This document shows, in pieces, positions 7,392-13,815 of a stretch of 21,080 bases of DNA. Below the pieces are notes generated by a model. It had not been told where the DNA came from, searched no databases, and saw only the letters and a list, made by a program, of their open reading frames with translations. This DNA is from Chitinophagaceae bacterium UBA2789. GTDB lineage: Bacteria; Bacteroidota; Bacteroidia; Chitinophagales; Chitinophagaceae. A program made the translations under genes and the position numbers. The DNA lies in the NCBI GenBank assembly GCA_002352145.1, contig DEHX01000034.1:29205-50284 (forward strand), read 5' to 3'. Every line of letters begins with the position of its first letter. The stretch's first letter is position 1.

Positions 7392-7766
7392 TTACTCTTC
7401 TGTTTTCACAGGTGCCAATAATTTTTCTTCAATTATCTTTTTGAAAATATGTTTGGGAAATGCACCAGGCTGCATCATAGGTTCACCTTCTGAGTCAATA
7501 AAAAGCAGTGTAGGAATACTTTGAATTCCAAATACGGCAGAAAGTTCCTGCTCTACATCCGTATCTACTTTATAAATAACCAAGCGGCCTTCATACTCCT
7601 TTGAAAGTTCCTCTAATATTGGGGCCACCATCTTGCAGGGGCCGCACCAGTCTGCATAAAAGTCAATAATAGCCGGAAGTTGTCCCTGGTATTTCCAGTC
7701 TTTCTCCGTCTCGTAGTTAAACACCTTATTCTTAAAATCCTGAGTGGTCATTTTTATTGTTGCCAT
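7392..7766 (-). CDS. Thioredoxin
   Basis: A 124-residue thioredoxin-fold protein with the classic W40-C41-GP-C44-K active site and cis-Pro motif SIPTLLF. It lacks a signal peptide, so it should act in the cytoplasm, reducing disulfides or accepting persulfide sulfur. A longer reading from a TTG at 7784 is rejected because that TTG lies inside the -7 box TACTTTTG, which leaves ATG 7766 (MATIKM) as the start. It has its own promoter downstream of the CstB-like gene, separated from it by a terminator. Confidence 0.92.
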   Translation of the reverse strand: MATIKMTTQDFKNKVFNYETEKDWKYQGQLPAIIDFYADWCGPCKMVAPILEELSKEYEGRLVIYKVDTDVEQELSAVFGIQSIPTLLFIDSEGEPMMQPGAFPKHIFKKIIEEKLLAPVKTEE

Positions 7767-7781
7767 ATCTGATAATTTGTA

Positions 7782-7826
7782 CAAAAGTAACCAACTTACA
7801 TGTGGTGATGCGTGACGAATATCACA
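7782..7826 (-). promoter_or_regulatory. CRP/FNR-type operator plus -7 box for thioredoxin
   Basis: GTGA-CGAATA-TCAC (7812-7825, centre 7818.5; CGTGA...TCACA extended) lies 35 bp from the TTTG of a perfect TAnnTTTG box, TACTTTTG, read on the minus strand (7789-7782). ATG 7766 is 52.5 bp from the operator centre. The operator directly abuts the T-tract of the upstream gene's terminator. Confidence 0.68.
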
Positions 7827-7853
7827 AAAAAGCCAGCCATTATAAGGCTGGCT
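7826..7853 (-). terminator. Terminator of the CstB-like gene
   Basis: Read on the minus strand, AGCCAGCC and GGCTGGCT form a perfect eight-pair stem with a seven-base AT loop, followed by TTTTT. It separates the CstB-like gene from the thioredoxin gene, which then restarts from its own operator a few bases further on. Confidence 0.85.
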
Positions 7854-7873
7854 TTCAGTATACTAAGCAATCA

Positions 7874-9298
7874 TCAGAGCATGGTAGTGGGCTCTACATA
7901 ATGTGTCTTCTTAAGACCTGTCTGGCTTAAGGATTTGTAGCCCCCCTGAATGTTGACCAATTTATCAAACCCCCTTGCTTTTAGAATTGAACACATAATT
8001 ACAGAACGATATCCCCCGGCGCAATGGATAAAGTATTTTTTATCCCTGCTCAACTGCGACATGTTTTGGTTTATGAAATCAAGCGGAAAGTTTTCTGCTC
8101 CCATCAGGTGCTCAGAATCAAATTCACTTTTACGTCTCGCATCCAGCAGGTTTATATGTTCGGTATCCATCTGGTAAAGGCTGGCAAAGTCATTAGCACT
8201 TATTTCTTTTATAGAATCTGTTTCTAAGCCTGCTTCCTTCCAGGCTTTAATGCCCCCTTGCAGAAAACCTACCGCATTATCGTACCCTACTCTTGACAAA
8301 CGAACCACTACTTCCTCTTCCCTTCCTTCATCCGCCAGGAATAATATGGGTTGCTTCAGATCCATTATCAAAGTGCCTGACCAGGGAGCGAAATTGTCAT
8401 CAATACCAATAAATATTGATCCGGGAATATGTTCTTCTACAAAAGCTTCTTTGGCCCGGGTATCCAATACAAGAGCTTCCATACTTTCCCAAACGGTCTG
8501 AAACTCTTTGACATTAAGAGGTCGTTTACCTCTTGCAATGATATCATCAATGCTTTCAATACCACCTTTCAGGTTCATTAGTACATTGTAGGGGAAATAC
8601 TGCGGTGGTTCTACTAATCCTTCTGTTACTTCTTTAATGAATTCCTCTTTTGACATATCAGATCTAAGGGCATAATTGACTTTTTTCTGATGCCCTAATG
8701 TATCAGTGGTCTCTTTACTCATATTTTTACCACAGGCACTGCCGGCACCATGACCAGGATATACAATTACTTCGTCTGCCAAAGGCATGATCTGGTTCCT
8801 GAGCGAATCATATAGATACCCTGCAAGTATCTGCGGAGTGATCTCCGCCTTCACTTTTTGTACTAAATCAGGACGGCCCACATCACCAATAAATAATGTA
8901 TCGCCTGTGAATATCGCATGATCCTTTCCTTTTTCATCTATCAGCAAGTAAGTGGTGGATTCCATGGTATGACCCGGTGTATGTAACACTTTAATCTTGA
9001 CATCTCCCAACTGAAGTACCTCGCCTTCCCTGGCCACATGTACATCATATGCCGGTGCAGCGGTAGGCCCAAAAACAATTGTTGCCCCTGTTTTTTTAGC
9101 CAGGTCAATATGACCGCTGACAAAGTCAGCATGGAAATGGGTTTCCAGTATGTATTTGATCTTTGCCCCGTTTCTTTCTGCCTTATCAATATAAGGTTTG
9201 GTTTCCCGTAATGGGTCAATTATGGCAGCTTCACCGTTGCTCTCAATATAATAGGCTGCTTCTGCCAGGCAACCGGTATAAATTTGTTCTACTTTCAT
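7874..9298 (-). CDS. CstB-like persulfide dioxygenase-rhodanese fusion
   Basis: 474 residues in three parts. (1) A metallo-beta-lactamase-fold persulfide dioxygenase (about 1-240) with THFHADFVSGH (H54, H56, D58, H63), H110 in HTPGH and D133 in FTGD; H54, H110 and D133 are the expected Fe(II) ligands. GHGAGSACG carries C189, like the extra Cys of CstB. (2) A degenerate rhodanese domain (about 262-360) where the catalytic loop reads LADEGREE with no cysteine. (3) An active rhodanese domain (about 372-462) with C426 in HCAGGYRS. This order matches staphylococcal CstB, which turns persulfides into sulfite and then thiosulfate in the cytoplasm. It is divergent from SQR, which supplies its substrate. 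Its promoter gives an unusually long leader of about 140 bases. Confidence 0.9.
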   Translation of the reverse strand: MKVEQIYTGCLAEAAYYIESNGEAAIIDPLRETKPYIDKAERNGAKIKYILETHFHADFVSGHIDLAKKTGATIVFGPTAAPAYDVHVAREGEVLQLGDVKIKVLHTPGHTMESTTYLLIDEKGKDHAIFTGDTLFIGDVGRPDLVQKVKAEITPQILAGYLYDSLRNQIMPLADEVIVYPGHGAGSACGKNMSKETTDTLGHQKKVNYALRSDMSKEEFIKEVTEGLVEPPQYFPYNVLMNLKGGIESIDDIIARGKRPLNVKEFQTVWESMEALVLDTRAKEAFVEEHIPGSIFIGIDDNFAPWSGTLIMDLKQPILFLADEGREEEVVVRLSRVGYDNAVGFLQGGIKAWKEAGLETDSIKEISANDFASLYQMDTEHINLLDARRKSEFDSEHLMGAENFPLDFINQNMSQLSRDKKYFIHCAGGYRSVIMCSILKARGFDKLVNIQGGYKSLSQTGLKKTHYVEPTTML

Positions 9299-9442
9299 AA
9301 TAAAAAATTTGATTTTGGTAATGAGTAATAATGAAATTTCCTTCCAACATTAAAAGAGAAATGACTTTTTTATTAAGGGCAACGGGTGGTGCATAAGTAT
9401 TCCATTGGTCTAGGGTTTAGTTTATAAAATTGATTAACAAAA

Positions 9443-9487
9443 CAAATTTCTCTGTGGAGGGTACCGGGCAAAATGACAAAAGTCACA
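9443..9487 (-). promoter_or_regulatory. CRP/FNR-type operator plus -7 box for the CstB-like gene
   Basis: ATGA-CAAAAG-TCAC (9473-9486, centre 9479.5; core TGAC-AAAA-GTCA) lies exactly 35 bp from the TTTG of GAAATTTG read on the minus strand (9450-9443), one mismatch from TAnnTTTG. The other direction has no box at this distance, so the site should serve the minus strand. The start codon is about 145 bp past the box, far more than at the other promoters. Confidence 0.55.
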
Positions 9488-9553
9488 GAAAATGCTGACT
9501 GTAATCAGGTATAGAAATAGACTTTATATGATTATCGTTCAAAATGCTGAGGG

Positions 9554-9599
9554 TGTGACTATTGTCACTACATCCAGCTGTAACCCTGCACTACTTTAG
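9554..9599 (+). promoter_or_regulatory. CRP/FNR-type operator plus -7 box for SQR
   Basis: TGTGA-CTATTG-TCACT (9554-9569, centre 9561.5; arms GTGAC/GTCAC) is one of the best sites in the window. TACTTTAG (9592-9599) stands at the -7 position, with TTTA in place of TTTG 35 bp from the operator centre. ATG 9618 is 56.5 bp from the centre. Confidence 0.6.
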
Positions 9600-9617
9600 T
9601 GTTCTAAATTGATTTAT

Positions 9618-10814
9618 ATGCAAACCAAACATCAAATTTTAATCGTAGGCGGAGGTAATGCCGGTATCTCCACCGCTTCTCAACTATTACGTAAAAACAA
9701 AAATCTTGATATTGCTATCATCGAACCATCTGACAAGCATTACTATCAGCCAGCATGGACATTGGTTGGAGCTGGTGTTTTCAATATGAAAAATACCATT
9801 CACAATGAAGCCGACGTAATGCCCAAATCAGTAAAATGGATCAAACAGAAAGTAGTAACCTTTCAGCCTGAAGCCAATAGTGTAACCTTGGATAATAATG
9901 AAACTGTTACCTATGATTACCTGATTGTGGCTCCGGGCATCCAACTGAATTGGGGAGATATAAAAGGTCTGAAAGAAACATTAGGTAAAAATGGCGTATG
10001 CTCTAACTATAGTGTAGACAATGTGCCTTATACCTGGGAATGCCTGAAAAACTTCAAAGGAGGCAAAGCTTTATTTACTAATCCTAACACACCTGTAAAA
10101 TGTGGCGGTGCGCCCCACAAAATAATGTGGCTGGCTGCTGACTACTTTAAAAAACATGGTGTATTTGACAAAACAGAGATACAGTATTGGAGTGGTGGCA
10201 CAAGGTTATTTGGTGTAGAGAAATATGAAAAGACCCTGAAGAAAGTAGCCGAAAGAGATAAAGTACAGATGACATTCTACACTAAATTGGTAGAAATTGA
10301 CGGCCCCAATAAAAAAGCAAAATTTGTAGGCTTCGGAGAACAAAATAAGGACAAGGAGTATTGGGTAAGCTTTGATATGATACATATTACTCCCCCGCAA
10401 AGTGCCCCCGATTTTGTAAAGAATAGTCCATTAGCCAATGCTGCTGGCTGGGTAGATGTTGACAAATTCACTTTACAGCATGTAAAATATCCTAATGTAT
10501 TCTCACTCGGTGATGCTTCTTCATTACCAACATCCAGAACAGGAGCAGCAATTCGTAAACAAGCCCCAGTATTGGTCAAGAACCTGCTTGCTTTTATGGA
10601 AGGCAAACAGCTGACCGGGAGTTATAATGGCTATACAAGTTGCCCTGTAGTCACCGGTTATGGCAAACTAGTACTTTGTGAATTTGATTATAACAACAAA
10701 CCGATTGAAACATTCCCTATTGACCAGAGTAAAGAACGCTGGACGATGTACCAGTTGAAAAGAAGAGTTTTACCGTGGTTATACTGGCACAAGATATTAC
10801 CCGGTAAAATGTAG
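9618..10814 (+). CDS. sqr: Sulfide:quinone oxidoreductase (SQR), FAD-dependent
   Basis: A 398-residue flavoprotein starting with the FAD-binding motif LIVGGGNAG (residues 8-16). It carries YQPAWTLVGAG, a substrate-side Cys at C128 (GVCSNY), C162 in VKCGGAPHK and C342 in TSCPVV; the last two correspond to the redox cysteines of type II (SQRDL-like) enzymes. The FAD motif FSLGDASS and a C-terminal amphipathic segment (WTMYQLKRRVLPWLYWHKI) for membrane binding are also present. It oxidises sulfide to sulfane sulfur on the inner face of the membrane and passes electrons to quinone. ATG 9618 is chosen over the upstream TTG at 9609. It is divergent from the persulfide dioxygenase fusion that acts on its product. 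Confidence 0.92.
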   Translation: MQTKHQILIVGGGNAGISTASQLLRKNKNLDIAIIEPSDKHYYQPAWTLVGAGVFNMKNTIHNEADVMPKSVKWIKQKVVTFQPEANSVTLDNNETVTYDYLIVAPGIQLNWGDIKGLKETLGKNGVCSNYSVDNVPYTWECLKNFKGGKALFTNPNTPVKCGGAPHKIMWLAADYFKKHGVFDKTEIQYWSGGTRLFGVEKYEKTLKKVAERDKVQMTFYTKLVEIDGPNKKAKFVGFGEQNKDKEYWVSFDMIHITPPQSAPDFVKNSPLANAAGWVDVDKFTLQHVKYPNVFSLGDASSLPTSRTGAAIRKQAPVLVKNLLAFMEGKQLTGSYNGYTSCPVVTGYGKLVLCEFDYNNKPIETFPIDQSKERWTMYQLKRRVLPWLYWHKILPGKM

Positions 10815-10837
10815 ACATTGATGTAAGGTTTGCTAAG

Positions 10838-10863
10838 CGGCTGTCTTTGACAGCCGTTTTTAT
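10838..10863 (+). terminator. Terminator after SQR
   Basis: CGGCTGTC-TTT-GACAGCCG is a perfect eight-pair stem followed by TTTTTATT. The next operator begins immediately after the T-tract. Confidence 0.88.
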
Positions 10864-10865
10864 TT

Positions 10866-10909
10866 GTAACAAATGTCACTACAGCCTTCACTTCTGCATC
10901 TGAAATTTG
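10866..10909 (+). promoter_or_regulatory. CRP/FNR-type operator plus -7 box for the DUF2892 operon
   Basis: GTAA-CAAATG-TCAC (10866-10879, centre 10872.5; one base from GTGA in the left arm) is followed by GAAATTTG (10902-10909), identical to the box of the CstB-like gene, with TTTG exactly 35 bp from the operator centre. ATG 10926 is 53.5 bp from the centre. Confidence 0.55.
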
Positions 10910-10925
10910 TCTTCAAATCAATAAA

Positions 10926-11180
10926 ATGACTCTTATAGACAGGTTAAAAAGCGGATGGACAGCCCTAAAATTCATCCGGGTAACTTTGGGTATCTTAATT
11001 TTGTCATCCTCTATCGGCTCTGGTGAAGTATCAGGAATAATACTGGGAACCGTTTTTACAGTTTTTTCGTTATTTACTGATGGAGTTTGCTGTGCCGGGG
11101 GAAGCTGTTATACTCCTGTAAAGAAAAATAATTCTGCCACACCTGAAAACATTGAATATGAAGAGCTGGGTTCTAAATAA
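10926..11180 (+). CDS. Small Cys-bearing membrane protein (DUF2892/YgaP-like)
   Basis: An 84-residue protein with two hydrophobic segments (about 15-30 and 35-51) in the style of DUF2892, the membrane part of YgaP-type rhodaneses. After the second segment comes C55-C56-AGGS-C61-Y, a cysteine cluster that could carry sulfane sulfur or form a disulfide. The Asn/Glu-rich tail is soluble. It starts an operon with three further genes and its end overlaps the next gene by 23 bp. The family call is moderate because the protein is short. Confidence 0.65.
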   Translation: MTLIDRLKSGWTALKFIRVTLGILILSSSIGSGEVSGIILGTVFTVFSLFTDGVCCAGGSCYTPVKKNNSATPENIEYEELGSK

Positions 11181-11370
11181 TAAATTATTGATCGCTGGTA
11201 TTATAATTGGCGCTGCCGGAGGATACTTGTACTGGCAGCAAATAGGCTGCAGCAGTGGTACTTGTGCCATTACTTCTAAGTGGCACAACAGTACGGCCTA
11301 TGGAGCATTGATGGGGGGATTACTATTCAGTATGTTTAAAAGAGAAAAAAATGACAACAACAAGCAATAA
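11158..11370 (+). CDS. DUF6132-type small membrane protein with C-x4-C motif
   Basis: A 70-residue protein with two hydrophobic segments (about 10-26 and 49-60) and, between them, C31-SSGT-C36-AITS, the hallmark of the DUF6132 family. ATG 11158 (MKSWVLNN) is preferred over the TTG at 11152. It overlaps the preceding gene by 23 bp and the following thioredoxin gene by 20 bp, so the three are tightly coupled. Biochemical function unknown; the position suggests inner-membrane handling of sulfur or thiols alongside thioredoxin. Confidence 0.7.
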   Translation: MKSWVLNNKLLIAGIIIGAAGGYLYWQQIGCSSGTCAITSKWHNSTAYGALMGGLLFSMFKREKNDNNKQ

Positions 11371-11677
11371 AAGAGAAACGTTTGGGGAGATCATCAACGG
11401 AAGCACACCAGTGCTGGTTGATTTTTTTGCTGAATGGTGTGGCCCCTGCAAACTGATGAAACCTGTACTTGAAGAACTGCATGCCAGACTGGGAGACAAA
11501 GTCCGCATTCTTAAGATTGATGTGGACAAAAGCCCTTCTGTTGCCGGTGCTTTACAGATTCAAAGTGTACCCACATTAATGCTATTTCAACATGGAAAAA
11601 CATTATGGCGGAAATCAGGAGTTATGCAGGCTACACAATTAGAAAAAATCATTGAACAGCATTCGATCAACTCATAG
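11351..11677 (+). CDS. Thioredoxin (second copy)
   Basis: A 108-residue cytoplasmic thioredoxin with W29-C30-GP-C33-K and cis-Pro motif SVPTLMLF, the normal family length, no signal peptide. Its start lies inside the DUF6132 gene (20 bp overlap) and the DUF983 gene starts two bases after its stop. Being embedded between two small Cys-bearing membrane proteins and a zinc-ribbon membrane protein in a sulfide-linked operon suggests it exchanges thiols or persulfides with them; this is inferred. Confidence 0.92.
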   Translation: MTTTSNKRETFGEIINGSTPVLVDFFAEWCGPCKLMKPVLEELHARLGDKVRILKIDVDKSPSVAGALQIQSVPTLMLFQHGKTLWRKSGVMQATQLEKIIEQHSINS

Positions 11678-11679
11678 AC

Positions 11680-12135
11680 ATGTCTGACAAAAAGAAACAC
11701 AGAGGTTATCTCTCATCTGCTATTACCTGCCATTGCCCTCGTTGCCGGGAAGGAAAACTATTTAAACATCCCGTAACAATTGGCAAACGAAACCTGGAAA
11801 TGCATAAGAATTGTGCCGTATGCGGCCAGCCTACTGAGATAGAAGTTGGGTTTTATTATGGAACCGGCTATGTCAGTTATGCATTAGGCGTGGCTTTTAC
11901 TGTGTCAACCCTAGTTGCCTGGTATGTTTTAATCGGCATGTCCACTTCGGATAACCGTTTTTTTTACTGGCTGGGCATTAATTCTGTTTTACTGATCATG
12001 ATACAGCCCTGGCTGATGCGCCTTAGCCGCAGTCTATGGATATCCTGGTTTGTAAAATTTGATCCCAACTGGGAAGAAAATCAACCTGTAGATGTATCAG
12101 AAAGATTAAACCCTGATCAGGCTAACAACTGGTAA
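11680..12135 (+). CDS. DUF983 family zinc-ribbon membrane protein
   Basis: A 151-residue protein with an N-terminal zinc ribbon of C19-PR-C22 and C45-AV-C48-G, then two hydrophobic segments (about 68-90 and 96-115), as in the DUF983 family. The family's biochemical role is unknown; it is found in Alphaproteobacteria and Bacteroidota near respiratory genes. It starts two bases after the thioredoxin stop, so it is the last gene of the run. No hairpin is visible before the tRNA that follows 38 bp later. Confidence 0.82.
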   Translation: MSDKKKHRGYLSSAITCHCPRCREGKLFKHPVTIGKRNLEMHKNCAVCGQPTEIEVGFYYGTGYVSYALGVAFTVSTLVAWYVLIGMSTSDNRFFYWLGINSVLLIMIQPWLMRLSRSLWISWFVKFDPNWEENQPVDVSERLNPDQANNW

Positions 12136-12173
12136 GTCAATAATCCTTATTTTTACCGCCCTTCACAACCAAT

Positions 12174-12261
12174 GGAGACCTGCTCGAGTGGTTGAAGAGG
12201 CACGCCTGGAAAGTGTGTATACCCCCAAAGGGTATCGAGGGTTCGAATCCCTCGGTCTCCG
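12174..12261 (+). tRNA. tRNA-Ser (anticodon GGA)
   Basis: An 88-base tRNA with acceptor arms GGAGACC and GGTCTCC and discriminator G. The anticodon stem CACGC/GTGTG encloses loop CTGGAAA, giving anticodon GGA (reads UCC and UCU). The long variable arm with an ATACCC/GGGTAT stem and the T-arm CGAGG-GTTCGAA-TCCCTCG complete a class II tRNA. No CCA is encoded. Confidence 0.96.
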
Positions 12262-12266
12262 CTGTA

Positions 12267-12304
12267 GCCCGCCAACAACTTAACTGTTGGCGGGCCTTTT
12301 TTTT
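12267..12304 (+). terminator. Strong terminator after tRNA-Ser
   Basis: GCCCGCCAACA and TGTTGGCGGGC form a perfect 11-pair stem with a seven-base loop, then C and eight T residues. It ends the tRNA transcript and any read-through from the DUF983 operon. Confidence 0.92.
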
Positions 12305-12413
12305 CATCTTAGATTTTTATTATCATTTTCCCTAAATGATATTTCTCATTGGATTCAGCCCGATCAAGAGTTTAACTTAATAGCACAATTTTATTACTAT
12401 AAAACTATGTTGT

Positions 12414-12800
12414 ATGAAAAAGATAGCTCTGTTTGCCATCTTTTTATGGATGGTTAGCGGAAAAGGTGTGGCCCATGCAACAAGTACTGGACCAATGTCA
12501 TATCCGGTTTACGATGAGACGTGGATGAAAATGAAGGCAGTTGATTTTATCAAACTAAAAGTTGCAGACTTCGCCAAAATTTGCAATAAAAAATTGACTC
12601 TTAAGGAGAAGGTATCATTCTTAGTGCTAAAGAAAAATCTGAAACGGGAACTTAAAAAAAATCCAGATCTGACTGTGGCCGGTTACATTGCTTCCGGGAA
12701 AAAAGGGATTAGTACTATTGCCTGGATAGGAATTATAGCTGGTGTTATACTAATCACTTTGATCATTATTTCTACCGCAAGCGACGGATGGTTACTGTAA
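12414..12800 (+). CDS. Small secreted or membrane protein of unknown function
   Basis: 128 residues: an N-terminal signal peptide (about 1-22, cleavage after VAHA), a Lys-rich helical middle with VDFIKLKVADFAKICNKKLTL then KNLKRELKK (about 43-82), and a C-terminal transmembrane helix (about 101-122). The arrangement resembles small Bacteroidota membrane proteins with a conserved F-x-K-L, K-L-T-L-x-E-K core, but I do not recognise a named domain. It stands alone between the tRNA terminator and the convergent tatD gene. The 109-bp region in front of it is AT-rich and holds no clear promoter that I can call. Confidence 0.6.
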   Translation: MKKIALFAIFLWMVSGKGVAHATSTGPMSYPVYDETWMKMKAVDFIKLKVADFAKICNKKLTLKEKVSFLVLKKNLKRELKKNPDLTVAGYIASGKKGISTIAWIGIIAGVILITLIIISTASDGWLL

Positions 12801-12895
12801 CCTGTATTGTGAATAATTATTTCCTTGATACGTACGCTGACTACAGACTCAGTGAAGATAAACTTTTGTCAACCTGCATTCTTATCCCGTAACTA

Positions 12896-13699
12896 TCAAT
12901 CAGGAGTCTTTAACAGGTGGTTCTCGGAAAATGCTTTAGCAAAAAGTTTTTGCACATTTGAAGTGGTGACTGCATTAATTTCTGTTATTGTAGTTTTCTT
13001 AATAACACAAAGTTTTTCCACTACATATTTCAGATATGCGGGTTCATTTCTCTTTCCCCTAAACGGCACCGGCGACAGGTAAGGAGCATCTGTTTCTAAA
13101 ACAACATATTCCAATGAAACCTTTTCCATCACTTTATCTAAACCTGAATTCTTAAAAGTAACAACCCCGCCAATGCCGAGGTAAAAGCCAAGATCAATTA
13201 TTTGTTGCGCCTGTCCGTGATTGCCCGAAAAACAATGGAATACGCCTTTCAATTTTCCTTTCTGGTGTTCGGAAACCACACGGATACATTCATCAACAGA
13301 TTCCCTTGAATGAATAACAATGGGTATACCAAACTCCAGGGCCCATTCTATTTGTTCATGGAAAGCAAGGTATTGCTCTGCAACAAAGGTTTTATCCCAA
13401 TAAAAGTCCAGACCAATCTCGCCAATGGCAATAAAAGGTCTGTTCTCCAGATAGGCCCGGGCGGCTTTTAATTCTTCCTTGTAATTACTTTTAACCGAAC
13501 AAGGATGTACACCCATCATTGCAAAACAGATCCCGGGATGCTTTTGCTCCAGTTTCAACATGTTCTCATGGGTTTCCGTATCAATGGCCGGCATTAATAA
13601 TTTTGCAATCCCTTCTTTTTCAGCCCGCTGCAACATTGTTTCCCTATCGGTCTCAAATTCAGACAGGTAAATGTGGGAGTGTGTATCTATCAGGTTCAT
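12896..13699 (-). CDS. TatD family metal-dependent hydrolase / DNase
   Basis: A 267-residue TIM-barrel amidohydrolase with the TatD signature motifs in order: DTHSH (about 5-9), MGVHPC, GEIGLD, HSRES, HCFSG and ETDAPYLSPVP. These provide the metal-binding His, Glu and Asp residues. TatD proteins act as 3'-5' exonucleases on DNA or RNA in the cytoplasm. ATG 13699 (MNLIDTHSH) is chosen over a TTG at 13732, because the fold starts directly there. Single gene between two unknown proteins. Confidence 0.93.
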   Translation of the reverse strand: MNLIDTHSHIYLSEFETDRETMLQRAEKEGIAKLLMPAIDTETHENMLKLEQKHPGICFAMMGVHPCSVKSNYKEELKAARAYLENRPFIAIGEIGLDFYWDKTFVAEQYLAFHEQIEWALEFGIPIVIHSRESVDECIRVVSEHQKGKLKGVFHCFSGNHGQAQQIIDLGFYLGIGGVVTFKNSGLDKVMEKVSLEYVVLETDAPYLSPVPFRGKRNEPAYLKYVVEKLCVIKKTTITEINAVTTSNVQKLFAKAFSENHLLKTPD

Positions 13700-13815
13700 T
13701 ATCAGGGATCTTTGGGTGACAAAACTCAGCAAAAAACTTTAAGATTCCTTTAAACTTTGGTCAATAAATCAATTCTTACAGGCGTTAAACTAACTTAACT
13801 ACAAAACTATAGTTT

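Larger units (their letters stand above)
9299..9617. promoter_or_regulatory. Divergent control region between the CstB-like gene and SQR
   Basis: This 319-bp gap holds two separate CRP/FNR-type operators, one for each direction (listed separately), and a long AT-rich leader for the CstB-like gene (about 9299-9437, minus strand). The leader contains an 11-codon reading frame (9405-9373, minus strand; MEYLCTTRCP then TAA) with two cysteines. I see no GC-rich attenuator hairpin in it. No other gene is evident here. Confidence 0.55.

Noticed and set aside
7767..7784. TTG start of the thioredoxin gene
   Set aside because: The TTG lies inside a perfect TAnnTTTG box; ATG 7766 is the natural start and gives a normal promoter distance.
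8821..8846. GTGA...TCAC inverted half-sites inside the CstB-like gene
   Set aside because: The spacer is nine bases instead of six, there is no -7 box at the right distance, and the location is inside a coding region.
9299..9450. Riboswitch in the long leader of the CstB-like gene
   Set aside because: The leader is AT-rich without the paired helices or conserved core of any riboswitch class I know.
12825..13082. Plus-strand open frame of 85 codons
   Set aside because: It is the antisense shadow of tatD, without a recognisable domain or promoter.
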